Assembly: GCA_028715605.1 (NCBI GenBank)
Contig: JAQURM010000003.1
Coordinates: forward strand, 34,810 to 98,809
Origin: Desulfovibrionales bacterium
GTDB taxonomy: Bacteria > Desulfobacterota > QYQD01
Length of the DNA stretch: 64,000 bases
Reading direction: 5' to 3'
Shown here: positions 51,730 to 61,133 of the stretch, in pieces
Layout: each line of letters opens with the position of its first letter
How positions within the stretch are numbered: position 1 is the stretch's first letter
The notes under the pieces: model-generated
The model's database searches: none
Seen by the model: the letters and a program-made list of their open reading frames with translations, nothing else
What the model was told of the DNA's origin: nothing
Position numbers and translations under genes: made by a program

Positions 51730-52203
51730 TTAGGGTGCAGAAGGTGATTTTGCGGCCTGAAGCTTTATAAGCCTTATTCTCTCCTGCATCCGGTTTAAAT
51801 GGCTGCCCGGCCAGTAAACCTTCCCGCAAAGGGGACACCGGGCGAATGAAGAAGCCGTCCGGCGCACGTATTCCGGCACCAAGGTATCTACCTCTTCATT
51901 GGAGACAGTTGTAAGCGGCATGTTACACAAAATACAGCGGCTGAACCACATCTCCTCTTTAAAGTCGATATGGCCTGCCTTGTAGAGCTGCCCGAGCTGC
52001 GCATCCACATGGTCTGAGGAGATAAATACCGCGCCGGGAACGTTATGCAGCAGGCTTCTATCGCGGGTTAAAAAGATGCGCCTTTGCGCTGCTTGCTCTC
52101 TTATTTCAGGCAAAGCAGGATACGCGAGATAAATGGTATCAAAACCCAGGATGCGCAGCCACTTGGCAAGCTTGCCCAACATTTTGTCGGCCAGGAACCG
52201 CAT
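51730..52203 (-). CDS. Mut7-C RNase domain protein with zinc ribbon
   Basis: From ATG 52203 this is a 157-residue protein with the PIN-like Mut7-C fold: MRFLADKMLGKLAKWLRILG, TIYLAYPA, RRIFLTRDRSLL and a C-terminal zinc ribbon (CILCNMPL...CPLCGKVYWPGSH). Predicted single-stranded RNA nuclease or RNA-binding role. The ATG is one base beyond the stop of the lipoprotein gene upstream, so the two are coupled. Confidence 0.85.
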   Translation of the reverse strand: MRFLADKMLGKLAKWLRILGFDTIYLAYPALPEIREQAAQRRIFLTRDRSLLHNVPGAVFISSDHVDAQLGQLYKAGHIDFKEEMWFSRCILCNMPLTTVSNEEVDTLVPEYVRRTASSFARCPLCGKVYWPGSHLNRMQERIRLIKLQAAKSPSAP

Positions 52204-52204
52204 A

Positions 52205-52999
52205 TTAATTGAAGGTCTTATGCCGGAATCCCGGCGGGCAGGGGAGGGAAAATACCGTAGAAGGCGCATTGGATAAAAGAGTTACCTTTTTGTAGGCCAT
52301 GGATAGGCGCAGTCCGGATAATGGCAGAGAAAAACAGACCGTTCCCGGATAAGAGAAATCCCCATTTTTTACCACGCCATCGCTCTCTGCAGTTAGAAGC
52401 TCATTGTCCCGGATATCCTTTAATGCCAGTCGCCTAACCACGCCTTCCGATGGTTCAAGCCAGACCTCCTCCCTTAATCCTGATCGTTCATTCGATAGTT
52501 CCATTACCACCAGAGACGGATTAAGTTTATGAGGATAAATGGAAATCAGCCGCCGGTTTTTAAAATCAAAGCCTCCCAGGAACCAGTGATATATATCCTG
52601 TATTTGTACGCCGCCTGGGATAAGAGAGGCCACAGCCGATGACGACAGATTCCCGTCGTAATATCTCATGGCCAGGACAGAAATAAGGGCAAAATGTTCT
52701 CCATCCGTGGCAAAAGACAAGACCGGCTGGCTGAAAAGACCGAGACAGTCCAGACGCAGTGAAGACGGCCCTTGTCCTACAATCAGGGCTTGGCCTTTGT
52801 AATCTACGCCTGAATACGCAAGGGTTATATCAGCCTCGGCCTCAAAACTGTTCATTGCCCCATTGCGCCGGTCAAGGCCGGCCCTTATCTCCTTCTCAAG
52901 GGCGCCTGTCTCATAGCCGGGTTGTTCAATGGCTTTCGGCACTACTGCACAAGAGGCCGTTGTCAATAAAATCAGCAAGAGAAAAATCAGTTGCTTCAC
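52205..52999 (-). CDS. Outer-membrane lipoprotein, LolB/DUF4292-like
   Basis: From GTG 52999 (GAGG upstream) the protein is 264 residues with a lipoprotein signal (KQLIFLLLILLTTASC, Cys at the lipobox). It has a LolA/LolB-like beta fold: SFEAEADITLAYSGVDYKGQ, LRLDCLGLFSQPVLSFATDG and WFLGGFDF. The frame upstream to 53065 only translates a dispersed repeat. It may help place lipoproteins or lipids in the outer membrane; this is fold-level inference. Confidence 0.72.
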   Translation of the reverse strand: MKQLIFLLLILLTTASCAVVPKAIEQPGYETGALEKEIRAGLDRRNGAMNSFEAEADITLAYSGVDYKGQALIVGQGPSSLRLDCLGLFSQPVLSFATDGEHFALISVLAMRYYDGNLSSSAVASLIPGGVQIQDIYHWFLGGFDFKNRRLISIYPHKLNPSLVVMELSNERSGLREEVWLEPSEGVVRRLALKDIRDNELLTAESDGVVKNGDFSYPGTVCFSLPLSGLRLSMAYKKVTLLSNAPSTVFSLPCPPGFRHKTFN

Positions 53000-53020
53000 C
53001 TGGAAATACCTCTTATCTGT

Positions 53021-53190
53021 CATTCCTGCCCCGTGTGTAATTCCTGCGAAAGCAGGAATCCACAAACTAAAACCCTGGATTCCGTGTCAGGCACGGAATG
53101 ACATTTTCACCTGAAAATCCCCCTGTATCCCCCTTTTCCAAAGGGGGACTTTTAATCCCCCCCCTTTAGCAAAGGGGGGGGATTATTTTT
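53021..53190. repeat. Cluster of dispersed intergenic repeats
   Basis: CATTCCTGC...GCAGGAAT and ATTCCGTG...CACGGAAT palindromes (53021-53103) are followed by CCCCCTTTTCC/AAAGGGGG palindromes (about 53116-53190). Similar modules appear at 39.7, 42.2, 48.7 and 50.3 kb. No gene. Confidence 0.6.
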
Positions 53191-53267
53191 ATTGTCCTTT
53201 GTCCGCCGCGGATGTGAGTTTCATCGGGGACACCGGGGAATCCTCATGACATCCTAATGCTTTGTTT

Positions 53268-54977
53268 TTATTTATCACTCAGACTATCCTCCCCGAGTAA
53301 AGACATGACTTCCTCTATCTTGGCGGAAACCTTGTCCTTGTCTTCCTTTTTGGTATAGGCGGACTCTGCTTTAAGATAACTTTCCAGCGCCTTGGGGAAA
53401 AGTCCTTTCTTGTAATAGACATCCCCCAGGTGTTCGGATATTACAGGATCTCCTCCCACCGATTCGTTCGCCTTTTCCAGTTCCTTAATAGCCTCGTCAT
53501 AAAGTCCTTTTTTGTAATATACCCACCCCAGGCTATCTGTAATATAGGCATCGTCAGGCCTTATCTGGAGGGCCTCTTTGATCATTTTTTCCGCTTCGTC
53601 CAGTTTGACTCCCATGTCCGCATAGGTGTAACCCAGATAGTTCAAGGCGTAGGCATGCCGGGGATTAGCAACGAGAACCTCCTTCATCTTCGCGATGCTC
53701 TTTTCCTTTTCACCACGCTTATCAAAAACCACCCCCAACTGAAACTGGAGTTCCATGTCTTCAGGGAACTCTTTGATGCCCTCCCACAAAACGGACTCTG
53801 CCTGGTCCAGCCGGTCTGCATCCTCATAAGCATAAGCCATGGCGATATAAAGCCCGGGCTTTCTTGATTTGGAAGATATGGCTTCCTGTAAAATCGCTAT
53901 AGCTTCATCTGACCTTTTCTGCTGACGCAGGATATTGGCCAGTTGTATTCGTGCTTCAATGTAGGTCTCTGATCCCTCCGGGATTTTCTTGTATTCTTCA
54001 ATAGCCCGATCAGGTTCCCCTCTCTCGGCATACGCTGCGGCCAGATAATAACGCGCCCTATGTTCATCGGGGTTGGCCGAAAGCGCATTCCCCAGTTCCT
54101 TAATAGCCTCGTCATATTTGCCTTCTGCCAGATAGATCATGCCTATGCGCGCCAACACCCTGGTATCATCAGGAGAGACCTTCTTGGCCTCTTCGAATTG
54201 TTTGATGGCGTCAGAAAATCGATCTTCGCTGAGATAATAACCGCCTAACCGAATTAACACCTCGGTATTATGGGGATGAAAGGCAACGATCCGTTCATAC
54301 ATGGAAATTACTTTATCCTTCTTCCTCTCGGCCTCATAAAGGGCCGCCAAGTCGAAAAGCGCCGGTTCAAAATATGGATTAATATCCAGGGTCTTTAAGT
54401 AATATTTCTCCGCCTCTGTCCAGAGCCTTGTCTCAGAGTAAACCCGCCCCAGATAATAATAGGCCATTAATGCCTCACCATTTTTTTCTATCAGACGTTT
54501 TAAGGTCTTAACCGCCATCTCGTATTCTTTGTTTTTCGCATAAAGCATTCCCAAAAGTAGATAGGACTCCTGATCTTCGGGATTTGACGTTATTATCTGC
54601 TCATACTCATTAATAGCCTCCCCGAACTGTCCAAGGCTTGTATAAATACGGGCCAAAAGCAGGTGAACAGATACCGAATCATTCAGATGCACAGACTTCC
54701 TTGCCCAGTAAAGGGCGTCCCGGAGATGTTCTTGTTGGGCCAGGGCAGAGGCCAGTTCAAACATCAACTGAGCGGACTGCGGGTCATAATCCAGGGCCTT
54801 TTTATACTGGTCAACAGCGCCTTTCAGGTTACCGGCCTTCCACTCCATCTGGGCCTGCAGATAATGGTAATAGGCCTGTCCCTGGTCTCCATCTGCTTCT
54901 GGATACGCGGTAGAAACGCTTAAGCACAAGAGGGCAAGAGTTAAAATCAAAAGGGAACCGACTCTACAATACGGCAT
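53268..54977 (-). CDS. Exported TPR-repeat protein
   Basis: From ATG 54977 (GGAGG upstream) this is a 569-residue protein with a signal peptide (VGSLLILTLALLCLSVSTAYP). It has about fifteen TPR units of 34 residues (e.g. AYYHYLQAQMEWKAGNLKGA; GWVYYKKGLYDEAIKELEKA), with consensus Gly8, Ala20 and Pro32 positions. It is probably a periplasmic or outer-membrane-associated scaffold. Such proteins often accompany the LolB-like lipoprotein and PEP-CTERM/secretion genes, but no specific partner is visible here. Start codons upstream to 55070 lack signal-peptide logic. Confidence 0.82.
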   Translation of the reverse strand: MPYCRVGSLLILTLALLCLSVSTAYPEADGDQGQAYYHYLQAQMEWKAGNLKGAVDQYKKALDYDPQSAQLMFELASALAQQEHLRDALYWARKSVHLNDSVSVHLLLARIYTSLGQFGEAINEYEQIITSNPEDQESYLLLGMLYAKNKEYEMAVKTLKRLIEKNGEALMAYYYLGRVYSETRLWTEAEKYYLKTLDINPYFEPALFDLAALYEAERKKDKVISMYERIVAFHPHNTEVLIRLGGYYLSEDRFSDAIKQFEEAKKVSPDDTRVLARIGMIYLAEGKYDEAIKELGNALSANPDEHRARYYLAAAYAERGEPDRAIEEYKKIPEGSETYIEARIQLANILRQQKRSDEAIAILQEAISSKSRKPGLYIAMAYAYEDADRLDQAESVLWEGIKEFPEDMELQFQLGVVFDKRGEKEKSIAKMKEVLVANPRHAYALNYLGYTYADMGVKLDEAEKMIKEALQIRPDDAYITDSLGWVYYKKGLYDEAIKELEKANESVGGDPVISEHLGDVYYKKGLFPKALESYLKAESAYTKKEDKDKVSAKIEEVMSLLGEDSLSDK

Positions 54978-55126
54978 TAAGTTATACCTCCAATGAACAT
55001 GCATAGCGAGCGCATTCCCCGCTGCTTGCAGCGGTGTTAGCGAGCGAATACGATGCATTTTACCTTGCATACGGAGATTCCCCGTAGCTTGCTGCGGGGA
55101 GCTTCAATTATAGGTAACGTCACTGG

Positions 55127-55198
55127 TCATTAGTCATTGGTTAAGCGGGAAGATTTAGCGCCTTTCCCAGTGACAAATGACTATTGACTAATGACATT
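55127..55198. repeat. Dispersed intergenic repeat, copy 2
   Basis: Shares TCATTAGTCATTGGTTAAG and CCAGTGAC with 36582-36638, and ends in an inverted copy (GACTATTGACTAATGAC) that could fold back on its start. Confidence 0.55.
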
Positions 55199-55209
55199 CA
55201 CTATAAAAC

Positions 55210-56148
55210 CTACTCTCCGGTAATTGCTACATAATCTTCAATATCCGGCAGTTCCTTCTTCAGATAGTCCTTGAGGCGTTTCATCAGGCCGGCCTCAATC
55301 TGGCGTGCCCGTTCTCTGGTTACACCAAACCTGTCGCCGATTTCCTGGAGAGTAAGAGGATTTTCTGCCAGCATGCGCATTTCAAATATCTCTTTCTCCC
55401 GCCCTTTCAGCGTATCTCCAAACTCCCTTAGCTTACGTTGCAGTTTCTCTGAAAGCTCTGAGTGTGCTATTTCATCTTCAACCGCCGGCCCTTCCGCCTT
55501 TATAGTGCTGCCGTACGTACTACCCGTATCGTCTTTTTGGGCCGGGGCATCAAGCGAAACCTCCCATCCTCCCATCCGTTCCGCCATCTCTATTACGTCC
55601 TGTTCTTTAACCTGGAGCCTTTCTGAAATAAGCTTGGGGACCGGCTCATATCCCAACGCATCCAGCCGATCCCTTTCCTTCTTAAGATTATAGAAAAGCT
55701 TTCGTTGTGCCTGGGTGGTTCCGATTTTTATCAGGCTCCAATTGTCCATGATAAATTTCAAGATATACGCCTTAATCCAGTAAGAGGCATAATAAGAAAA
55801 CTTAACCCCCTTAAAGGGGTCGAATTTCCGCACCGCCCGCATAAGCCCGATATTCCCTTCCTGTATAATATCCAAAAAATTCTGCATCCAGTACTTCTGG
55901 AAATCAAGCGCTATCTTCACGACCAGACGAAGATTGGAGGTCACCAGCCTGTAAGCGGCCTCCATATCTTTATCTTTAAAATAACGCAAGGCCAGGTCTT
56001 GTTCTTCCTTTCTGGTGAGGAGAGGATAACGGTTTATCTCCATTAAATATTGACGCAGCGGGTCATGGGAGACGAGCGAATTCGTTTTCTCTTCAGGCGC
56101 TTTGGTATCTTCTTCAGAACGGTGGCTACTATTTGTGGGGTCTGCCAA
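55210..56148 (-). CDS. rpoH: Alternative sigma factor RpoH (sigma32)
   Basis: This is a sigma70-family protein with regions 2 to 4: LRQYLMEINRYPLLTRKEEQDLALRY, region 2.1-2.4 FLDIIQEGNIGLMRAVRKFD with SYYASYWIKAYILKFI, the RpoH box QRKLFYNLKKERDRL, and region 4.2 LQEIGDRFGVTRERARQIE. TTG 56148 with AAAGG upstream is the preferred start, giving 312 residues. The frame runs to 56358, but that part contains a good promoter. It directs heat-shock and envelope-stress transcription. Divergent from purM. Confidence 0.87.
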   Translation of the reverse strand: MADPTNSSHRSEEDTKAPEEKTNSLVSHDPLRQYLMEINRYPLLTRKEEQDLALRYFKDKDMEAAYRLVTSNLRLVVKIALDFQKYWMQNFLDIIQEGNIGLMRAVRKFDPFKGVKFSYYASYWIKAYILKFIMDNWSLIKIGTTQAQRKLFYNLKKERDRLDALGYEPVPKLISERLQVKEQDVIEMAERMGGWEVSLDAPAQKDDTGSTYGSTIKAEGPAVEDEIAHSELSEKLQRKLREFGDTLKGREKEIFEMRMLAENPLTLQEIGDRFGVTRERARQIEAGLMKRLKDYLKKELPDIEDYVAITGE

Positions 56149-56212
56149 TATATTGCCTTTAACCGGAATTTTAAATGGAGGGCGGGCACACTGTCTGGCT
56201 AAATTTAAAGCT

Positions 56213-56240
56213 ATTCTAACATAATATTGATATTCGTCAA
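56213..56240 (-). promoter_or_regulatory. Promoter of rpoH
   Basis: On the minus strand TTGACG (56240-56235), 16-bp spacer, TAGAAT (56218-56213). The start would be near 56206, about 58 nt before TTG 56148; this supports the shorter protein. Confidence 0.55.
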
Positions 56241-56387
56241 CAGCGTTAAACTTTCCCCGACTAGACCAAAAAATGACCTTTTCACCCTTATTGTGGCTAT
56301 TGACTTTTAGACCTCTGTGCACTATAAGGAAGACCTTCTTGCGCATCCCTTTATACAAATCTATCCGGAAGGATTTTTAATTTTGCC

Positions 56388-57443
56388 ATGAGTAAATCAT
56401 CCCGTTATACCGAAGCCGGTGTTGATATTACACGGGCCGACCGTTTCATAAACAAGATCAAACCCCTTGTGGCCTCTACCTTCAAGAGCGCAGTCATATC
56501 CGACCTCGGCGGGTTTGCCGGCCTGTTCTCCCTAAGCGCCATCAGATATCAAAAACCAGTGCTTGTCTCTTCAACAGACGGTGTGGGGACGAAGCTAAAG
56601 ATAGCAGCCCTTCTTAATAAACACGACACTATCGGCATAGATCTGGTCGCCATGTGCGTAAACGATATAATTGTCCATGGCGCCCAACCCCTCTTTTTTC
56701 TTGATTATCTATCTACCGCTAAGCTCATGCCTGATGTGGCAATCGATATAGTCAAAGGCATCGTCAGGGGGTGTAAGGAGGCCGGATGTTCGCTAATAGG
56801 CGGGGAGACAGCGGAAATGCCCGGGATGTACGCTCCGGATGACTATGATCTGGCTGGGTTTGTGGTCGGCATAGTCGAACAGGATAAAATTATAGACGGC
56901 TCTGAGATATCTGTGGGCTGTAAATTAATCGGCCTTGCCTCCAGCGGCCTGCATAGCAACGGCTACTCCCTGGTGCGTAAACTCTTTCTTGAAGAGCTTC
57001 AGTGGGAGTTGGAACGGGAGATCCCTGAATTAGGCCGGACGTTAGGCAAAGAGCTGTTGGAGCCGACCCGGATTTACGCCAAAACTATACTCAATATCCT
57101 GAAACATCAAAAAATATCCGGCATCGCGCATATCACCGGAGGCGGTTTCATAGATAACATACCGCGTATTTTACCCCAGGGTTGTAAGGCCATCATCCAT
57201 GGGGGATCGTGGGATGTCCCCCCCATATTCAGCCTTATTCAGAAAGAAGGCCGTATTACAGATGACGAGATGTATAAGGTGTTTAACAACGGTATCGGCC
57301 TGGTACTGGTAGTTCCCGCAGAGGCATGTCAGGACGTGCTCTTTGAGGCCCAGGCCAATAAAGAAAAGGCCTTTGTCATTGGCGAAATAGCGCCCCGGCA
57401 AAAAGGTGAAGTTCCTGTTCAGATTGTACCTGGCAGAGAATAA
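56388..57443 (+). CDS. purM: Phosphoribosylformylglycinamidine cyclo-ligase (AIR synthetase)
   Basis: This 351-residue PurM protein has YTEAGVDITRADRFINKIKPL, VLVSSTDGVGTKLKIA, GIDLVAMCVNDIIVHGAQPLFFLDYL (quoted in part), GGETAEMPGMYAPDDYDLAGF and HITGGGFIDNIPRILP. It closes FGAM to AIR with ATP in purine synthesis. It is not SelD, which shares the fold but has a Cys/Sec-Lys N-terminal motif that is absent here. Confidence 0.96.
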   Translation: MSKSSRYTEAGVDITRADRFINKIKPLVASTFKSAVISDLGGFAGLFSLSAIRYQKPVLVSSTDGVGTKLKIAALLNKHDTIGIDLVAMCVNDIIVHGAQPLFFLDYLSTAKLMPDVAIDIVKGIVRGCKEAGCSLIGGETAEMPGMYAPDDYDLAGFVVGIVEQDKIIDGSEISVGCKLIGLASSGLHSNGYSLVRKLFLEELQWELEREIPELGRTLGKELLEPTRIYAKTILNILKHQKISGIAHITGGGFIDNIPRILPQGCKAIIHGGSWDVPPIFSLIQKEGRITDDEMYKVFNNGIGLVLVVPAEACQDVLFEAQANKEKAFVIGEIAPRQKGEVPVQIVPGRE

Positions 57444-57468
57444 TGGTTGTGTTCAATCCTAACCGGAA

Positions 57469-57669
57469 TTATCCTTTTCTCACAAAATCCAGGCAACTGT
57501 GTGCAGGCAGGAGATATAAATTGTGAAGGCCGCATATGCCGGCGTCCCCGCGGCTGCATCCATGTACGGAACTCAAGATGTTGATTCCCTTGAAGACCTC
57601 TTCCAGCATAAGGGGATCGTTGTCAAAATGCCTGCAATTCCCGCAAGTCGTGGCCAGTTGTGGGTTCAC
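57469..57669 (-). CDS. Small Cys-rich protein coupled to the YeiH-like transporter
   Basis: This 66-residue protein starts at GTG 57669 with AGGAGG overlapping the transporter stop. Cys residues lie at 9, 12, 38, 46 and 59 (TTCGNCRHF; GCSRGDAGICGLH; AHSCLDF), the pattern CxxCxHF...GxC...C..F of a small zinc- or cluster-binding fold. No family name is recalled. Tight coupling suggests it serves the transporter. Confidence 0.6.
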   Translation of the reverse strand: MNPQLATTCGNCRHFDNDPLMLEEVFKGINILSSVHGCSRGDAGICGLHNLYLLPAHSCLDFVRKG

Positions 57670-57671
57670 AC

Positions 57672-59303
57672 CTAACCTCCTATAGCCGCCCAGTAGTTCT
57701 TAAATACGACGCTGGTAAGAATAAAACCAAGAGGAACATTCACCAGCACCCCTATGGCAAATGCCCAGAACGGCTTCATTCCAAATGTGGCCAGGTCTTT
57801 GAAGCGGGTAGCCAGTCCGATGCAAAGGAAGCATAAAACAAAGGTCCAGTCTCGAAGCTTCTTTATGGGGGCGATGGCCTTTTCCGTGAGCACGCTTTCG
57901 ACCCAGTCCGATTTAAATTGGAGATTCTTCAGCGCCCACTCCTGATCCGGGGTGACAGCCGCCGGGAGCAGTATCTGGAGCTCCTGCCTGGACATTTTAC
58001 CTTTATAGGTTATAGCTTGTGCCACGGGATCATACGCGAACTTTTCCGCCAATTGGGCCGGGGCTTGATAGTTTGAAAAGTCGGCTTTATAGGCGTGCTT
58101 TTGGCCGTGTGACTTGTAAACATCGTCCAGTTTGGCCTTTCCAGAGTGGCTAGACGGTGCCATACCGGCAATTACACTGACGATCACGCAGGCGGCAAAA
58201 AAGCCGAGGACAAATTTAGGAAAACGGTCCCAAACCACACCGACACCAAAGGTACGAGTGCCTTCGCCCTTTTCCCAGTACATACACGAGACGACCGATA
58301 GTATGAAGGCCCAAAGCCCTACCCAAATATCCCGGCCGATGACCTTCATCAAGGTAAAGGCCTGGATGGCCGCATCTCCATAACGTTGGGCAATTTCCGC
58401 AACCACGGCGAAACCGGCAGCATCCGCATACTCTGAGGTTCCTACCCAGGCGCCGGCTTCTCCAGGGGTAATTATGTACCACGGATCAGCGGGTGTAACC
58501 GGGGTTCCAGGCGGCGGGATCATAAATTTTGTGACCACCGTCAGGGTGAGGATCATGACTATAGCCCATACTGAGACCACACCGATACCAATGGCAATAT
58601 GATCCTTCTCTGCCTTTACGGCTCCGCCTATGGCAATAGACCCGGAAACTCCACAAACCGCTCCGCCTGCACCCAGGACAGCCCCAAAGCGCGGATCGAG
58701 CTTAAATATCCGGGTAGCCGCCAGGTATATAGTCAACCATGTGCCCACAGACACTATGGTAGCCTGCAGAAAGGCAATCCCGCCAGCTTCCAAAATCAGA
58801 GTGAGTGGCAGCGTAGCCCCCAGGAGCACAATACCAGTCTTGATATAATATTCGGTGCGCATCGAGGTGTGCATCCATTTGGGTATTTTAATGGAATTGC
58901 CGATCAGAAGGCCGATCAACAGGGCGAGGAGCGGCGCGCCCAAGTCCCATTTTTTCATCACTTCCCACCCGGCCAGGTAGAAGATTAGAAGGGCTCCGAT
59001 AAAGATTATTACGTAGCCGCCGATGTACTCTTTAACGCTGCGTCCCATAATCGATATGCTTAAGGTGAAAACTGCGCCGAACCCAAGGAAAATAGCCATG
59101 TACCCGCCCAAATGGTCAGAAAAATCCTTCACGGCTTCGCCAATACTACTCCACCCGCCGGGAGTCACGGCGTATGGTTTGATAGTGCCGCCGGTCCAGA
59201 AGGCTATCATAGCTACGGCAATAATAGCCAACCCGAGCCATATGGCCCAGTAGTCTTCGGTCCTGAATAATTTAGATTGGTGTTTCGCCGGCTGAACTGC
59301 CAT
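57672..59303 (-). CDS. YeiH/UPF0324-family putative sulfate exporter, enlarged
   Basis: This 543-residue membrane protein is related to the 'putative sulfate exporter' family (usually about 330-350 aa). Core motifs are LLIGLLIGNSIKIP, YIKTGIVLLGATLPLTLIL, GAGGAVCGVSGSIAIGGAVKA, and FVLCFLCIGLATRFKDLATFG near the end. It has an extra N-terminal part with about three spans (residues 1-115). A hydrophilic insert of about 90 residues (about 405-490; KLDDVYKSHGQKHAYKADFS) comes before the last three helices. The enlarged form seems typical of some anaerobes. Substrate unproven. Confidence 0.78.
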   Translation of the reverse strand: MAVQPAKHQSKLFRTEDYWAIWLGLAIIAVAMIAFWTGGTIKPYAVTPGGWSSIGEAVKDFSDHLGGYMAIFLGFGAVFTLSISIMGRSVKEYIGGYVIIFIGALLIFYLAGWEVMKKWDLGAPLLALLIGLLIGNSIKIPKWMHTSMRTEYYIKTGIVLLGATLPLTLILEAGGIAFLQATIVSVGTWLTIYLAATRIFKLDPRFGAVLGAGGAVCGVSGSIAIGGAVKAEKDHIAIGIGVVSVWAIVMILTLTVVTKFMIPPPGTPVTPADPWYIITPGEAGAWVGTSEYADAAGFAVVAEIAQRYGDAAIQAFTLMKVIGRDIWVGLWAFILSVVSCMYWEKGEGTRTFGVGVVWDRFPKFVLGFFAACVIVSVIAGMAPSSHSGKAKLDDVYKSHGQKHAYKADFSNYQAPAQLAEKFAYDPVAQAITYKGKMSRQELQILLPAAVTPDQEWALKNLQFKSDWVESVLTEKAIAPIKKLRDWTFVLCFLCIGLATRFKDLATFGMKPFWAFAIGVLVNVPLGFILTSVVFKNYWAAIGG

Positions 59304-59480
59304 ACCTTGGTTACCTCCCTCTGTTTAGAGATACGGTCCTGTGTTAACCGTCCTCAATGAATCGGGGTCTCTTTCTACGTAATTTATCTGCCAGAAAAAC
59401 AAAAAAGTCAAGTCATTATGGGAGAATTTTTGTGGAATTACTGCTTAAAGGTTTTATCCGTTTAGGGGAGAGCCGGGGAA

Positions 59481-61127
59481 TCAATAGGTTGATCCGATGG
59501 CGCTTCTTACCACCCGGGCCATATTTTGTATCTTATAAGGTTTTTTTATAAAACCGTCCGCCCTCTTATCCAACAGGGGCTCCAGGACTTCATCTTTGGC
59601 ATAGCCGGTTGAGATAACTACCTTGATATCTGGATTTATCTGCCGCAAACGCTCAAAGGCCTCTTTTCCGCCCATATTAGGCATGATCAGATCCAGAATA
59701 ACCAGATCGATCTTATCCCGCTGTTTTTCATATAACTCTAGAGCCGCCAGGCCATCCTCGGCCACGAAAACATTGTACCCCAGTTGTTCCAATGTGTCTC
59801 TGCCCAGTTCACGGATTATGCTCTCGTCATCCACCAGGAGGATGGTTTCACCCTTTCCTTTGGGAACATCGGAGGTCTTTCCCTGTTCTTTCATCTCTTC
59901 TGCTTCAGAAGGGCCTTTAGAAAGAGGCAAGTATATGCTGAACGCCGTTCCGGCCTCGGGTGTGCTCTCAATCTCAATATAACCCTTGAATTCATTAATT
60001 ACACCATAGACCATAGCTAAGCCCAGGCCGGTGCCGCCGGATTCTCCTTTAGTGGTAAAAAACGGGTCAAATATCCTTTGTTGGATTTCGCTATTCATGC
60101 CCCCACCGGTATCAATAACAGAAAGCCGGACGTACTCCCCATCTGCCGGCTGATGGGGCAATTTCTTCTCCATGCCGTCAAAAGAATGAAAAGATACCTC
60201 GGTCTTAATGGTCAGTTTCCCGCCATTGGGCATAGCCTCGACGGCATTAACGCAGATATTCATGACAACCTGCTCCATCTTGGCTGAATCTATATCCACA
60301 TAACAAGGCTTAGGTGACAGAATATGGCCGATCTTAATACTGCGATCCGTTGTTCGCCCTAGTATTTGTAATACCTCCAGTACAATCTCATTAAGGTCGG
60401 CTGTTTTGATCTCAAAACGGCCACGGCGGGCGAATGTCAGTATCATACTGGTGAGCTCTGCGGCCCGTACGGCCGAGCGTTCGATCTGCATAACATAGCG
60501 CGCGATAGGGCTGTCTGCAGGGAGCTTGGTCCTGATAAGAGAGGCAAACCCCAGGATGCCGGTTAAGATGTTATTAAAATCATGCGCAATTCCTCCAGCC
60601 AGGGTGCCCAAAGACTCCATTTTCTGGGCCTGCAAAAGCTGTCCCTGCGTCATTTTTAACTCTTCGATGGCCGTGTCGAGTTCGGCATTCCTCTCCGCTA
60701 ATTTGGCGCGTGAGACCTCCAGATCAGACATGATTTTTTTTAAAGGTGAGATGTCGCGAAAGGCATACAAATACCCTACAAGTTTGCCGGCTGAGTCCTT
60801 GATCAGGGAGGCGCTGACCAGGGCAGGGATGGTTTCGCCGGTAGCCGTAGTTATGGTTGTTTCGATATTAAAGATATTTTGATCGCTGTCCAGGGCGCGT
60901 TTGACGGCACATTCCGTCTCACAAAGCCCTGACTTTAAAACATCTTTGCAATACATCCCCTGGGCTTCATGGCCCCGGAACCCGGTTATTTTCTCTGCGG
61001 CCCTATTAAAATAGGTGATGCGCGCCTGCAGATCGGTTACCAAGACGGCATCCGGCAGAGAATGCAGAATAGCCGACGCACTAATATTCCCTGCCCAAGC
61101 ATCCGGGCTTCTATATCCTTCGGTCAA
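59481..61127 (-). CDS. Hybrid histidine kinase: PAS-HisKA-HATPase-receiver
   Basis: This 548-residue cytoplasmic hybrid kinase has a PAS domain (about residues 15-140; [20 protein letters not shown]) containing a Cys cluster ([20 protein letters not shown]). A short coiled coil follows. Next comes HisKA with the phospho-His in [17 protein letters not shown], an ATPase with N, G1 and G2 boxes ([23 protein letters not shown]), and a C-terminal receiver ([29 protein letters not shown]). The PAS Cys motif is common in redox-sensing kinases. Two V4R-like genes precede it in the operon. Confidence 0.9.
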   Translation of the reverse strand: MTEGYRSPDAWAGNISASAILHSLPDAVLVTDLQARITYFNRAAEKITGFRGHEAQGMYCKDVLKSGLCETECAVKRALDSDQNIFNIETTITTATGETIPALVSASLIKDSAGKLVGYLYAFRDISPLKKIMSDLEVSRAKLAERNAELDTAIEELKMTQGQLLQAQKMESLGTLAGGIAHDFNNILTGILGFASLIRTKLPADSPIARYVMQIERSAVRAAELTSMILTFARRGRFEIKTADLNEIVLEVLQILGRTTDRSIKIGHILSPKPCYVDIDSAKMEQVVMNICVNAVEAMPNGGKLTIKTEVSFHSFDGMEKKLPHQPADGEYVRLSVIDTGGGMNSEIQQRIFDPFFTTKGESGGTGLGLAMVYGVINEFKGYIEIESTPEAGTAFSIYLPLSKGPSEAEEMKEQGKTSDVPKGKGETILLVDDESIIRELGRDTLEQLGYNVFVAEDGLAALELYEKQRDKIDLVILDLIMPNMGGKEAFERLRQINPDIKVVISTGYAKDEVLEPLLDKRADGFIKKPYKIQNMARVVRSAIGSTY

Positions 61128-61133
61128 GGCTTT

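Noticed and set aside
53268..54977. MamA, as a companion of the MamK-like gene
   Set aside because: MamA is about 217 residues with five TPRs; this is a long exported protein with about fifteen repeats, 24 kb away.
56388..57443. SelD (selenophosphate synthetase) reading of the PurM-fold gene
   Set aside because: The motifs match AIR synthetase and there is no N-terminal Cys/Sec-Lys glycine-rich loop of SelD.
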